This document shows, in pieces, positions 18,564 through 27,006 of a stretch of DNA of 64,000 nucleotides; positions within the stretch are counted from its first letter, which is position 1; the number at the start of each line of letters is the position of its first letter. Below the pieces are notes generated by a model that saw nothing but the letters and a program-made list of their open reading frames with translations, did no database searches and had not been told where the DNA came from. The position numbers were made by a program, and so were the translations under genes. Origin of the DNA: an uncultured Prevotellaceae bacterium (GTDB lineage Bacteria; Bacteroidota; Bacteroidia; Bacteroidales; Muribaculaceae); contig CAMZFV010000002.1 in the NCBI GenBank assembly GCA_947306175.1, positions 1-64,000 of the forward strand, written 5' to 3'.

Positions 18564-20213
18564 TTGATGAGAAGGATTTGGGTTATAGTGATGATGCTGG
18601 TGGTTGGGGCCTTGGGGGCCTCGGCGGCGGGCGATGGCGGGCGGTTTCAACGTCTCGACAGCCTGATTGCCGTGCAGCCACGGATTATCGCTGACAAGGA
18701 GGCGCGACTGGCGCAGATGAAGGCTGAGCTGGCCCATGCGACCAGCCCCAGTGAGCGTTATGGGGCATTGAAGCACCTGTATGAGGAGTATTCCGCCTTC
18801 CAGTATGACTCGGCCTACGCCTATGTGAGCCAGTGCATCCTGTTGGCCCAGACGATGGGTGATGAGGGGCTGATTAACGAGAGCCGCCTGGATTTGGCCC
18901 ATATCCTTTCCACCGCGTGCCTGATGGACCAGGCGCAGCGGACGCTGGACCAGATTGACACGACGCGCCTGACGCCCGCCCAGTTGGTCCGATATTACCG
19001 TACGCGCACCGACCTGCTCATCTACCAGGCCGAGTATATGCAGGGCACGCAGTATGCCGACGAGTATGTGCAGCAGCTGATTGAACTGCGGAAACGTATG
19101 ACCGCCATCACCAAGCCTCACGACGATGTCGATTATCTGCTCACCGTTGCCGAGAGTCGTGCAGACAGGGGCGAGCCGCAGCAGGCTATCGACCTGCTGG
19201 GCCAACTGATGGAACGTTTCCATAGCGGAGAGCGGCTGTATTCCATCATCACCAGCACCATGTCGTTCCACTACGGCCAGATGGGCGATAAGGAGAACCA
19301 GATGCGCTACCTTATCAAGAGCGCCGAGAGCGACGTGGAAGGCTGCATCCGCGAGAATACGTCGCTCAGGACGATTGCTGATCGCCTGTTTGACGAGGGC
19401 GACATAGACCGCGCTTATCGCTACATGCGTGTGGCTGTGGACGATGCCAATTTCTATGGCACACGCCTGCGCAACATCCAGTCATCGCGCATTGTCCCCA
19501 AGATTTTGAGCGCCTACCAGACCAAACAGGAGCGCAACCACCGCAACATGATGTGGCTGTTGGGCGTGATTTCGGTTATCGCCGCTATGCTTGTGGTGGG
19601 CGTCATCGCCATCTACCAGCTGCTGAAGCGCTACCGCCGCCTGAATGAGCAGAAGAAGGCCATCAACGAGCAGTTGCGGCAGGTCAATGCCCAGCTGGGC
19701 GACACCGTCGAGCAGCTGAACGAGAGTAACGGCCTGCTGCGGGAGCGCGAGCAGATCAAGGAGCAGTATATCGCCCGATTCCTGACGCTATCGAGCCGTT
19801 TCATCGACCGTGGCGAGGAGCAACGCAAGGCGCTCTACCGCCTGTATCGTGACCGCAAGACCGAGGAACTGGCGCGTGAGCTGAAGAGTACCCATTCGGG
19901 CAGCGAGAACGCGCAACTGTTCTACGAGAACTTTGACCACGCGTTCCTGAACATCTACCCGACCTTTGTCGATGAGGTGAACAAACTGCTGCAGGAGGAC
20001 GGGAAAATCGAGGTCAAGCAGGGCAAACGCCTGACGACCGAGTCGCGTGTGCTGGCGCTCATCCGCCTGGGTATTACCGATAACCAGAGCATTGCCAACA
20101 TCCTGCGCGCCAGCCTGACAACGATATACACCTACCGCTCCAAGCTCAAGGCCCGCGCCTTCAGTAAGGACGATTTTGAAGCAAAAGTGCGAATGATTGA
20201 TTCTAACATATAA
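18564..20213 (+). CDS. SusR-like membrane regulator (TPR-like sensor, coiled coil, HTH)
   Basis: 549 residues. Signal peptide (about 1-22), a helical TPR-like region from 40 to 310 rich in Tyr/Leu pairs (ALKHLYEEYSAFQYDSAYAYVSQCI), one membrane span near 330-350 (MMWLLGVISVIAAMLVVGVIAIY), a coiled coil (QKKAINEQLRQVNAQLGDTVEQL), and a C-terminal winged-helix/LuxR-type part with TTESRVLALIRLGITDNQSIANIL...TTIYTYRSKLKARA. This plan, with DNA binding on the cytoplasmic side, matches SusR and DUF6377-type regulators. Lying between a GH13 and a GH97 gene, as susR lies next to susA and susB, it probably senses maltose-type sugars and activates these genes. Function by analogy. Confidence 0.82.
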   Translation: MMRRIWVIVMMLVVGALGASAAGDGGRFQRLDSLIAVQPRIIADKEARLAQMKAELAHATSPSERYGALKHLYEEYSAFQYDSAYAYVSQCILLAQTMGDEGLINESRLDLAHILSTACLMDQAQRTLDQIDTTRLTPAQLVRYYRTRTDLLIYQAEYMQGTQYADEYVQQLIELRKRMTAITKPHDDVDYLLTVAESRADRGEPQQAIDLLGQLMERFHSGERLYSIITSTMSFHYGQMGDKENQMRYLIKSAESDVEGCIRENTSLRTIADRLFDEGDIDRAYRYMRVAVDDANFYGTRLRNIQSSRIVPKILSAYQTKQERNHRNMMWLLGVISVIAAMLVVGVIAIYQLLKRYRRLNEQKKAINEQLRQVNAQLGDTVEQLNESNGLLREREQIKEQYIARFLTLSSRFIDRGEEQRKALYRLYRDRKTEELARELKSTHSGSENAQLFYENFDHAFLNIYPTFVDEVNKLLQEDGKIEVKQGKRLTTESRVLALIRLGITDNQSIANILRASLTTIYTYRSKLKARAFSKDDFEAKVRMIDSNI

Positions 20214-20225
20214 AATATATTGACA

Positions 20226-22223
20226 ATGAAGAGATTATTAGTTTTTGGATTCATGTGCTTGACGCTCTGTGTTGTGGCAGCAGGCAAGGACGTGAAGGTG
20301 AGTTCGCCTGACGGGTCGCTGACGGTGACCGTCGGCGTGGATGGAGGCAAGGCGTGGTATAGCGTGATGCGTGGCGGCGAGGCCGTCATTAACCGCTCGG
20401 CGCTGGGCTTTGTGCTCAAGGACGGTGACCTCAAGGACAATTTTAAGATGGGCAAGGTGACTCGCATCACCCTTGACGAGACGTGGAGCCAGCCTTGGGG
20501 CGAGGATGCCGTGGTGCGCAACCACTACAACGAGATGCGTGTGCGCCTGAACGAGAAAGGCGGTGCCAAACGCTTCCTTGATGTGGTGTTCCGCGCCTTT
20601 GACGATGGCGTGGCCTTCCGCTACGAATTCCCGCGCCAGAAGGGATTGCAGGACTTTGTGATCATGGACGAGGCGACCGAGTTTGCCTTGACCGCCGATG
20701 CCCAGGCCTGGTCGATTCCCGCTTTGACTCCCTACTATGAGGGTATCTATACGTGTGAGCCGCTGAGCAAGAAAGGCAAGATGTCGGGTCCCGTAGCCCT
20801 GGAGGTGAACGATGGGCTTTATATGGCCATCATGGATGCCAATCTGACCGATTATTCGACGATGAATTTCTCACATGAAGGCACTACGCTCAAGGCCGAT
20901 CTCGTGCCCTGGAAAAATGGTGATAAAGTGAGGGTGGGGGTCACCCGCGTGAGCCCGTGGCGTGCCATTATCATTGGCCGCAAGGCAGCCGATATCCTGC
21001 TCTCGCGCATGGCGTTGAACCTCAACGACCCGTGCAAGATCGAAGACACATCGTGGCTGAAGCCCACTAAGTATGTGGGCATCTGGTGGGCGTTGCAAAA
21101 GCAGCGCTGGACCTGGTCACAGGGTGAAAAACACGGTGCTACGACCGAGAACACCAAGCGCTACATCGACTTTGCCGCTAAGCATGGCTTGGGCGGCGTG
21201 CTGGTCGAGGGCTGGAACTACGGTTGGGATACTGACTGGACAAAGCACGGCGACGGCTTCTCGTTCACCAAGGCTTATCCCGATTATGACCTCAAGGGCC
21301 TGTGCCACTATGCCGCCGAGCGCGGCGTGCGCATCATCGCCCACAACGAGACGGGCGGTGCTGCCCAGAACTACGAGAACCAGCTGGAGGATGCCTACAG
21401 GCTCTATGAGTCGCTGGGCATCAATACCGTCAAGACGGGATATGTCAATTCCCACTTCTACAACGGTGAGTTGCAGCACTCGCAGTGGGGCATCCAGCAT
21501 TTCCGCAAGGTCATCGAGACTGCTGCCCGCTACGATCTGATGATTGTCAACCACGAGGGCGCCATCCCCAGCGGTATCCAGCGCACGTGGCCCAACCTCA
21601 TCGCCACCGAGAGTATGCGCGGCCAGGAGTACAACGCCTTTGACCGTGGTGGCGGCAACCCGCCTTACCACGAGTGCATCCTGCCGTTCACGCGCGGCTT
21701 GGGCGGCCCGATGGACTTCACGCCCGGCATCTTTGAGTACCGCAACGACGCTGTGCCTGGCACGCGTCCACAGAACACGCTGGCCCATCAGTTGGCGGAG
21801 TACATCGTTATCTATAGCCCGGGACACATGGCTGCCGACCAGATTGAGAACTACGAGCACCAGCCCGCCTTCAAGTTTATCGAGGATGTGCCGACTAACT
21901 GGGAACGCACCCTTGTGCCGCATGCCGCGATGGGTAAATATGTGACCTACGTGCGCCAGGAACGCGGCACGGACAACTGGTACGTGGGCAGCGTGACCGA
22001 CGCAGAGGCCCGAGACATTAATCTGGCGCTGGACTTCCTGAGTGACGGCAAGTATATGGCGATTATCTATGAGGACGGCCCCGATGCCGACTACCGCAGC
22101 AATCCCTATCCGATGACAATCCGCCGCCTTGATGTGGACAAGACCAGCGTGCTGCGGCTGCACCTCGCGCCAGGCGGTGGCTGCGCTATCCAGATCCTTT
22201 TTTCAGACAACAAGGACAACTAA
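20226..22223 (+). CDS. Glycoside hydrolase family 97 (second copy, inverting type)
   Basis: 665 residues from the ATG at 20226 (a TTG six bases upstream is also open but unlikely). Signal peptide MKRLLVFGFMCLTLCVVAAG. N-terminal sandwich, barrel with TKYVGIWWAL and VLVEGWNYGW, and the SusB-type catalytic glutamates with the right spacing: E375 (HNETG), E444 (NHEGA), E468 (GQEYN). Predicted periplasmic alpha-glucosidase. It starts 12 bp after the SusR-like gene and is shorter and clearly diverged from the GH97 at 8810-11086, so the two are paralogues rather than a recent duplication. Ends before a convergent hairpin. Confidence 0.93.
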   Translation: MKRLLVFGFMCLTLCVVAAGKDVKVSSPDGSLTVTVGVDGGKAWYSVMRGGEAVINRSALGFVLKDGDLKDNFKMGKVTRITLDETWSQPWGEDAVVRNHYNEMRVRLNEKGGAKRFLDVVFRAFDDGVAFRYEFPRQKGLQDFVIMDEATEFALTADAQAWSIPALTPYYEGIYTCEPLSKKGKMSGPVALEVNDGLYMAIMDANLTDYSTMNFSHEGTTLKADLVPWKNGDKVRVGVTRVSPWRAIIIGRKAADILLSRMALNLNDPCKIEDTSWLKPTKYVGIWWALQKQRWTWSQGEKHGATTENTKRYIDFAAKHGLGGVLVEGWNYGWDTDWTKHGDGFSFTKAYPDYDLKGLCHYAAERGVRIIAHNETGGAAQNYENQLEDAYRLYESLGINTVKTGYVNSHFYNGELQHSQWGIQHFRKVIETAARYDLMIVNHEGAIPSGIQRTWPNLIATESMRGQEYNAFDRGGGNPPYHECILPFTRGLGGPMDFTPGIFEYRNDAVPGTRPQNTLAHQLAEYIVIYSPGHMAADQIENYEHQPAFKFIEDVPTNWERTLVPHAAMGKYVTYVRQERGTDNWYVGSVTDAEARDINLALDFLSDGKYMAIIYEDGPDADYRSNPYPMTIRRLDVDKTSVLRLHLAPGGGCAIQILFSDNKDN

Positions 22224-22305
22224 ATGGACTAACGGGGACAACTTGGCTTTTTTGTGTTGGGTTTTCAGACGGAAAGAAGCGGAGATAATTAAATATGCGG
22301 AAAGT

Positions 22306-22337
22306 AACAGGGACAACTTTTGATGGTTGTCCCTGTT
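22306..22337. terminator. Hairpin between convergent genes
   Basis: Perfect 12-bp stem AACAGGGACAAC (22306-22317) with GTTGTCCCTGTT (22326-22337), 8-nt loop. TTTT is in the loop rather than after the stem. Sits between GH97 (plus) and the 1473-residue protein (minus) and may end both transcripts. The word GGACAACT also occurs twice just upstream. Confidence 0.65.
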
Positions 22338-22373
22338 GCTATTGAGTTGTCAGCGTTGTTTGACGTGGAAGCC

Positions 22374-25300
22374 TTACCGCAGCACCTTGGTGGTGGAGGT
22401 GGTACCGTCGGTGTAGCGTGTCACGACGATGTTGATGCCGTCGAAGGGCTTAGAGGACTGATGACCCATGATGTCGATATAGGTCACAGACTTCACCTCG
22501 CGATCCAGCATCATCACCTCCTTGACAGCCGTCTTGTTGCTCTCGAAGCTGGACAAGTCGAGGGGATAAACCGTGTAGCGGCTGCTTACGGGCGAATTCT
22601 GATCAGCCTCCAACGCGCGGCGCGGCGCATTGCTGCTGGTCGTGGGATTAACACCGATCACTGCGTGGAATATGTAGCCGTAGTTAGCGGGGAGATCATC
22701 ATTAGGAGCTCCATAGTGCTCTCCATCCAGGCAGTTATATTCCCAGTTGACGTTGAAGGCGCCCGTCAAAGCCCAGGCGTTAACCGCACCAACTTCACCA
22801 GTAGTGGGATCCGGCTTATAGACGGTGAACTTGTTGTTGCCGGCATAAACGGCGCTGATGCGCGCTACCTCTTGAGCTTTGGGATTCATGAAGAAGAGCT
22901 TCTCTCCAGCATGATTGCCCAAAGCAGCATTTGCGGGAGCGACGAAGCCGCTGCCGTATGGAGCATTCAGGTTAGCATCCAAGAAGTTGGCGGGACCGTA
23001 GGTGTTGTAATGCCAAGTGTAGTTCACGTCAGTATTGGGGTTCTGGGCGGTTCCACCCTGCGGTGAAGCCTCGCCATAGCCTTTGTAATACTCGGCTTCG
23101 GTATCATCAACACCAGTGGGAACCTGCGAGAGCGTCATGCGGAAATTACCATAGTTCTGACCGCTGTATTTGCCCACTGCATACAGACCCGATACCGTGC
23201 CGGCATTGAGTTTCTTGCCTACGAAGTCCTCGGGGCTGATGCTCTCGTCAAGATTGGCGAAGTCGAGGATAATCCAGTTGCTCTGATCCCAAGGATTGTG
23301 CTGGAAGCCAAGGATGTCCTTCATGTAGTCGGTCTGACCGTCCACAGGAGAGGTAGGATCGATAGATTGACCCATATCCTTAGCCCAGAGGTATCTGTGG
23401 CCGTTTCCGTTGACTGCCCAAGCGCCAATCATCGCGTCGCTGACAGTGTAGAGATTGTTCACGGTGCCATTGTTCTCAATCTGGGCAAGGCTATTCTCCT
23501 CAAATCTCTTGATGATGAAGGTCGGGTTGTTGGCATCTGTAACGTCGATAGTGATGAAATACTTTCCAGCTTTCTTGAACCAGATGGGATCATCATCATT
23601 GACGTCAATGGTGCCCGATTTGGTTGTCTCATCGGCGTTCATAGGCCAGTCACCATTACTGTTGGGACCAAAGACATATCGGGTGTTCCATCGCTCATTT
23701 TCTCCGAGACTTGCCTTCCTGGCAAAGAGGATATAGGTGTTGTCCAGAGGAGCAATGAAGGTAGCTGTATAGACGCCATTATTATTGGCCATCTGAGCAC
23801 CATTGTAGTTCCATTGATTCTGGACACCGTTGTCGGTGACGATGTAGATGTCGGGAATGTAGGTTACGTGAACCGATGTGCTGGCATCCTGAGTGGCGAC
23901 AGGGATGTCACCTTCGGCCCTCAAAGCTCTGCCATCGTAGTTGACGGCAACTGTACCGTTTACCTGATTGTTTCCGTCCTTAGTGAAGCCCCAAGACTCA
24001 CCATTAATACAAGTTGTATTGAAGTTAGCAGGCGGATTGTCCTGATTCACACCCACGTTGGTGATCAGATATCGTCCGGTTACCGTAAAGGTGTTACCCG
24101 TACCGCTGTCGTTGATGGTCAGCGACTCGGGATCAACGGTGATTTCGGGTACTGTGACGGTGTAAGTGGCAGTGGCGATGTCGCTGTCGTACCAACCTTC
24201 CTTGGTAGCCTTGGCTTGAATGGTCACGCCCGGGCTCGGGGTGACGGTGTTGCCTTGTGTCCAGGTATTACCGCCATCGGTGCTGTAGCTGATGGTGGCT
24301 CCATCGGTAGCGCAAGAGATGGTCACTGTCTGGCCAGGGGCGATCGTGCTGCCACTAGTGGGCGAGAACGTCGGGGTGGCTACCGTTTCCATTTTTCGGG
24401 TGATGGTGAACGGATAGTAGGAGGGATTGATGTTGATCGTGATGGTGTATTCGCCAGCGTAAGGCAACTTGATAGGATTATCGTCATTCACGTCAATGTT
24501 ACCACCCTTAGAAGCTACATCCGAGGGCATTACCCAGTCTCCAGAGCCCGACGGGCCAAAGACGTAACGGGTGCCCCATTGCTCGTTGCTGGCCAGACTT
24601 GCTTTCCTGGAAAACAGGATATAGGTATTGTCTGCAGGAGCAATAAAAGTTGCCGTATAGATGCCATTTTTGTAGTTCATCTTTGCACCATTAAAGTCCC
24701 ATTGATCCTGGACACCGTTATCAGTGACGATGTAAATGTCAGATATGTAGTTCACGGCGACACTTGCTTTGACGCCGGATTTTCCTGCGTAGGTCAATGT
24801 AATGGTACCGTTGTCTTTCAGCAAACGTCCATTGTAGTTCATAGCAACCTTGCCAGCTAACGAACCACTTGATGGATTGAAATAAGTCGATGATGCAGTG
24901 CCCGTTGTGGCTGAAAGTGTTGTGGTGAAGTTGCTGTTTGAGTTCGTTAGATTCACAGAATTGTCCGCAAACCAACCAGTGGATACATTCAGCGTGTAAC
25001 CAGCTACGTTAAAGGTGTTGTCAGTACCGCTGTCGTTGATGGTCAATGGAGTGGGACTAGCTATGACACTAGTGGTGGAAGTTTTATAGGTGGCGGTTGC
25101 TATAGCACTGGCAGATAATCCCGTAAGATAGGCTCTGGCCTTGATGGTTACATCACCACTAACAGGAATGGGGCCTGTATAAACAGTGCTTGAGGTCGTG
25201 GGATTGGAGCCGTTGGTTGTGTAATAGATAGTAGCACCCTCGGTAGAACAGGTAATGGTCGCCGTATTGGAACTGCCTCCTTCAAACGATATGACTGGTG

Positions 25301-26795
25301 TTGCCACCTGGAATGTGTAGGTGTGTGAGGGTACGGCACTCTTGCTGTTTCCCAAGATGGCGATAGCCTTGATGGTTGTTTTTGTTGTCACTGTGATGGG
25401 CCCCGTGTACACAGTGCTCGACGTGGTTGGAGTTGCAGGGGTGTTGTTGCCCGTAGCTTTGGTATAATAAATGGTTGCGCCAGGTGTTGCACAACTGAGT
25501 GTCACGCTCAAAGGATTCTGGTCGTAAGTGCCACCAGGAATAGAGAAAATCGGCATGGCAACATCAGCGTCGAGCTCGGCCTGCTCCATCATCCACGCCT
25601 TGTTGGCTGGCAATATACCGCTAGGAGAAGGATTGGTGGCAGTTGCCTTAACAAATCCCAGGTTGCCACTTTCGCCGATTCCTAGTATATACTTTTGTAT
25701 CTTTTTATTAACTGATGTTGATGCTGTAGGGTTAAAGATATTATCATATCTTGTGTAATGGTTACCGTTTAAATTGCTTGTAGTACCACTAGTGTTCAGA
25801 TAAGGAACATTTCCATCAGTATTGCAATAGTAGGTGCCGTCCAGCAAGTTGGTGCCTGAGTAGTAGGAGGCTTCATCGGCAGCTGGTGCGCTTTTATTAC
25901 TTGTTGAAGCAGGAGAGAACTTGGGTACACCAATGGGTTCCAACTTGCAGTCAAGGGGATTGTTTGAGCCACATTCCAGGATAACCGGGGTGCCTTCTGG
26001 TACTGTGCCAGTGATTTCTTGAAGTTGCAGAATGCCATTGGAAGCATCGGTAACCACATAGATTTTTTCAACACTACTGCCATTGGATATTTTCCATTTA
26101 AATGGCACTTTAAGGGTGGTGTAGTATTTACCGTTATATTCCACCTCAGGAACTATGTTAAAGTAGGTCACGGGCTCAAGATACCAATAGGCTTCTTCAG
26201 TGATTTCTTCTTCAGGACAAATGGTAAAAGTCGATTTCCCATCAACGATTTCATCACGGAAATATCTGTAACCTAAATCCATGGTGGCAGCACCTGAGTT
26301 ATTTTTTAGTTGAATTGATGCTCTGTATTTTGCATCAAGGCCGCTACCACTCACTTTTTCAACATATACCCATTTGTCGAATGTGAATGAACCACTGATT
26401 GAGCCTTGAAAGCATCCAGTTGCTAAGGTGCGGAGGCTTGTGCCTTGAGCAATCAGGTTGTAATCTTTATTGGATGAAGTATTGCTTTTAGAAAGGATAT
26501 AAATCAAAGTGGCAGGGCTGATGAATTCAGTGTCTTGATAAATATGAGCATCATTCTTCAGGTAGGCGGTCGCCTGAGATAGCTTAGAATCAAGGTTCTG
26601 GGCCGCAGTCGATGCACTGCCGATGAGCGAGTGGTAGCTGAACTTGTCATTGGCAACCCCAATATAGTCAGTGGGATACTGTGCATTACGCACGCGATAA
26701 TATCCATCTTTGCCTGACCCTAGCTGAGCAAAAACCGGAAAGACAGATAGTGTCATCAAAAAGACTGCTCCGATATGTAGTAAATTTCTTTTCAT
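22374..26795 (-). CDS. Large secreted modular protein with chitobiase-like repeats and T9SS-like C-terminus
   Basis: 1473 residues with signal peptide (to about 23, VFAQ). No enzyme domain recognised. After an N-terminal ~400-residue region come small beta modules of the chitobiase C-terminal type (CATPGATIYYT, CSTEGATIYYTTNGSNPTTSSTVYTGPI, CATDGATISYSTDGG). Two ~125-residue modules are near copies: IYIVTDNGVQDQWDFNGAKM...DDNPIKLP and IYIVTDNGVQNQWNYNGAQM...DDDPIWFK, resembling SusE/SusF-like carbohydrate-binding units. The C-terminus, VTYIDIMGHQSSKPFDGINIVVTRY...KVLR in shape, resembles a type IX secretion sorting domain, so the protein is probably surface-attached. Likely binds glycan; substrate unknown. 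No standard promoter box seen; a composite repeat lies just upstream. Confidence 0.8.
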   Translation of the reverse strand: MKRNLLHIGAVFLMTLSVFPVFAQLGSGKDGYYRVRNAQYPTDYIGVANDKFSYHSLIGSASTAAQNLDSKLSQATAYLKNDAHIYQDTEFISPATLIYILSKSNTSSNKDYNLIAQGTSLRTLATGCFQGSISGSFTFDKWVYVEKVSGSGLDAKYRASIQLKNNSGAATMDLGYRYFRDEIVDGKSTFTICPEEEITEEAYWYLEPVTYFNIVPEVEYNGKYYTTLKVPFKWKISNGSSVEKIYVVTDASNGILQLQEITGTVPEGTPVILECGSNNPLDCKLEPIGVPKFSPASTSNKSAPAADEASYYSGTNLLDGTYYCNTDGNVPYLNTSGTTSNLNGNHYTRYDNIFNPTASTSVNKKIQKYILGIGESGNLGFVKATATNPSPSGILPANKAWMMEQAELDADVAMPIFSIPGGTYDQNPLSVTLSCATPGATIYYTKATGNNTPATPTTSSTVYTGPITVTTKTTIKAIAILGNSKSAVPSHTYTFQVATPVISFEGGSSNTATITCSTEGATIYYTTNGSNPTTSSTVYTGPIPVSGDVTIKARAYLTGLSASAIATATYKTSTTSVIASPTPLTINDSGTDNTFNVAGYTLNVSTGWFADNSVNLTNSNSNFTTTLSATTGTASSTYFNPSSGSLAGKVAMNYNGRLLKDNGTITLTYAGKSGVKASVAVNYISDIYIVTDNGVQDQWDFNGAKMNYKNGIYTATFIAPADNTYILFSRKASLASNEQWGTRYVFGPSGSGDWVMPSDVASKGGNIDVNDDNPIKLPYAGEYTITININPSYYPFTITRKMETVATPTFSPTSGSTIAPGQTVTISCATDGATISYSTDGGNTWTQGNTVTPSPGVTIQAKATKEGWYDSDIATATYTVTVPEITVDPESLTINDSGTGNTFTVTGRYLITNVGVNQDNPPANFNTTCINGESWGFTKDGNNQVNGTVAVNYDGRALRAEGDIPVATQDASTSVHVTYIPDIYIVTDNGVQNQWNYNGAQMANNNGVYTATFIAPLDNTYILFARKASLGENERWNTRYVFGPNSNGDWPMNADETTKSGTIDVNDDDPIWFKKAGKYFITIDVTDANNPTFIIKRFEENSLAQIENNGTVNNLYTVSDAMIGAWAVNGNGHRYLWAKDMGQSIDPTSPVDGQTDYMKDILGFQHNPWDQSNWIILDFANLDESISPEDFVGKKLNAGTVSGLYAVGKYSGQNYGNFRMTLSQVPTGVDDTEAEYYKGYGEASPQGGTAQNPNTDVNYTWHYNTYGPANFLDANLNAPYGSGFVAPANAALGNHAGEKLFFMNPKAQEVARISAVYAGNNKFTVYKPDPTTGEVGAVNAWALTGAFNVNWEYNCLDGEHYGAPNDDLPANYGYIFHAVIGVNPTTSSNAPRRALEADQNSPVSSRYTVYPLDLSSFESNKTAVKEVMMLDREVKSVTYIDIMGHQSSKPFDGINIVVTRYTDGTTSTTKVLR

Positions 26796-26811
26796 ATCAT
26801 CGTTTTTTTTA

Positions 26812-26866
26812 TGTTCGCAAGCTGGTTGCTTGCGAACAGTTTAGCGTTTAGTGTTTAGCGTTTAGA
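26812..26866. repeat. Composite repeat: hairpin plus four heptamers (copy 2, inverted)
   Basis: Hairpin TGTTCGCAAGC (26812-26822) with GCTTGCGAACA (26828-26838), immediately followed by four GTTTAGN heptamers (26839-26866). In the reverse strand the order is heptamers then hairpin, as in copies 1 and 3. Lies 17 bp 5' of the start of the large minus-strand gene. Confidence 0.8.
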
Positions 26867-26940
26867 GGGTGATGTGATTCGCCTGTAAGCTGCAAGTTAT
26901 GAAGAAGTTAGCCTTTTGGGAACTTAAACGTTGATTAAAT

Positions 26941-26991
26941 GAAAAAATGTGAGCAACTCACGCACATGTTACCATGCCATGAATTGCTCAC
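26941..26991 (-). terminator. Terminator of the 1519-residue protein gene
   Basis: On the minus strand GTGAGCAA (26991-26984) pairs with TTGCTCAC (26956-26949) around a 27-nt loop and is followed by ATTTTTTC. It starts 15 bp after the stop codon. Confidence 0.75.
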
Positions 26992-27006
26992 GATAAATTC
27001 TAAAGA

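Noticed and set aside
23298..24860. 520-codon plus-strand frame opposite the 1473-residue protein
   Set aside because: No signal peptide, domain or promoter; lies wholly antisense to a strongly supported secreted protein with repeats. Long antisense frames are common in this GC- and codon-biased genome.
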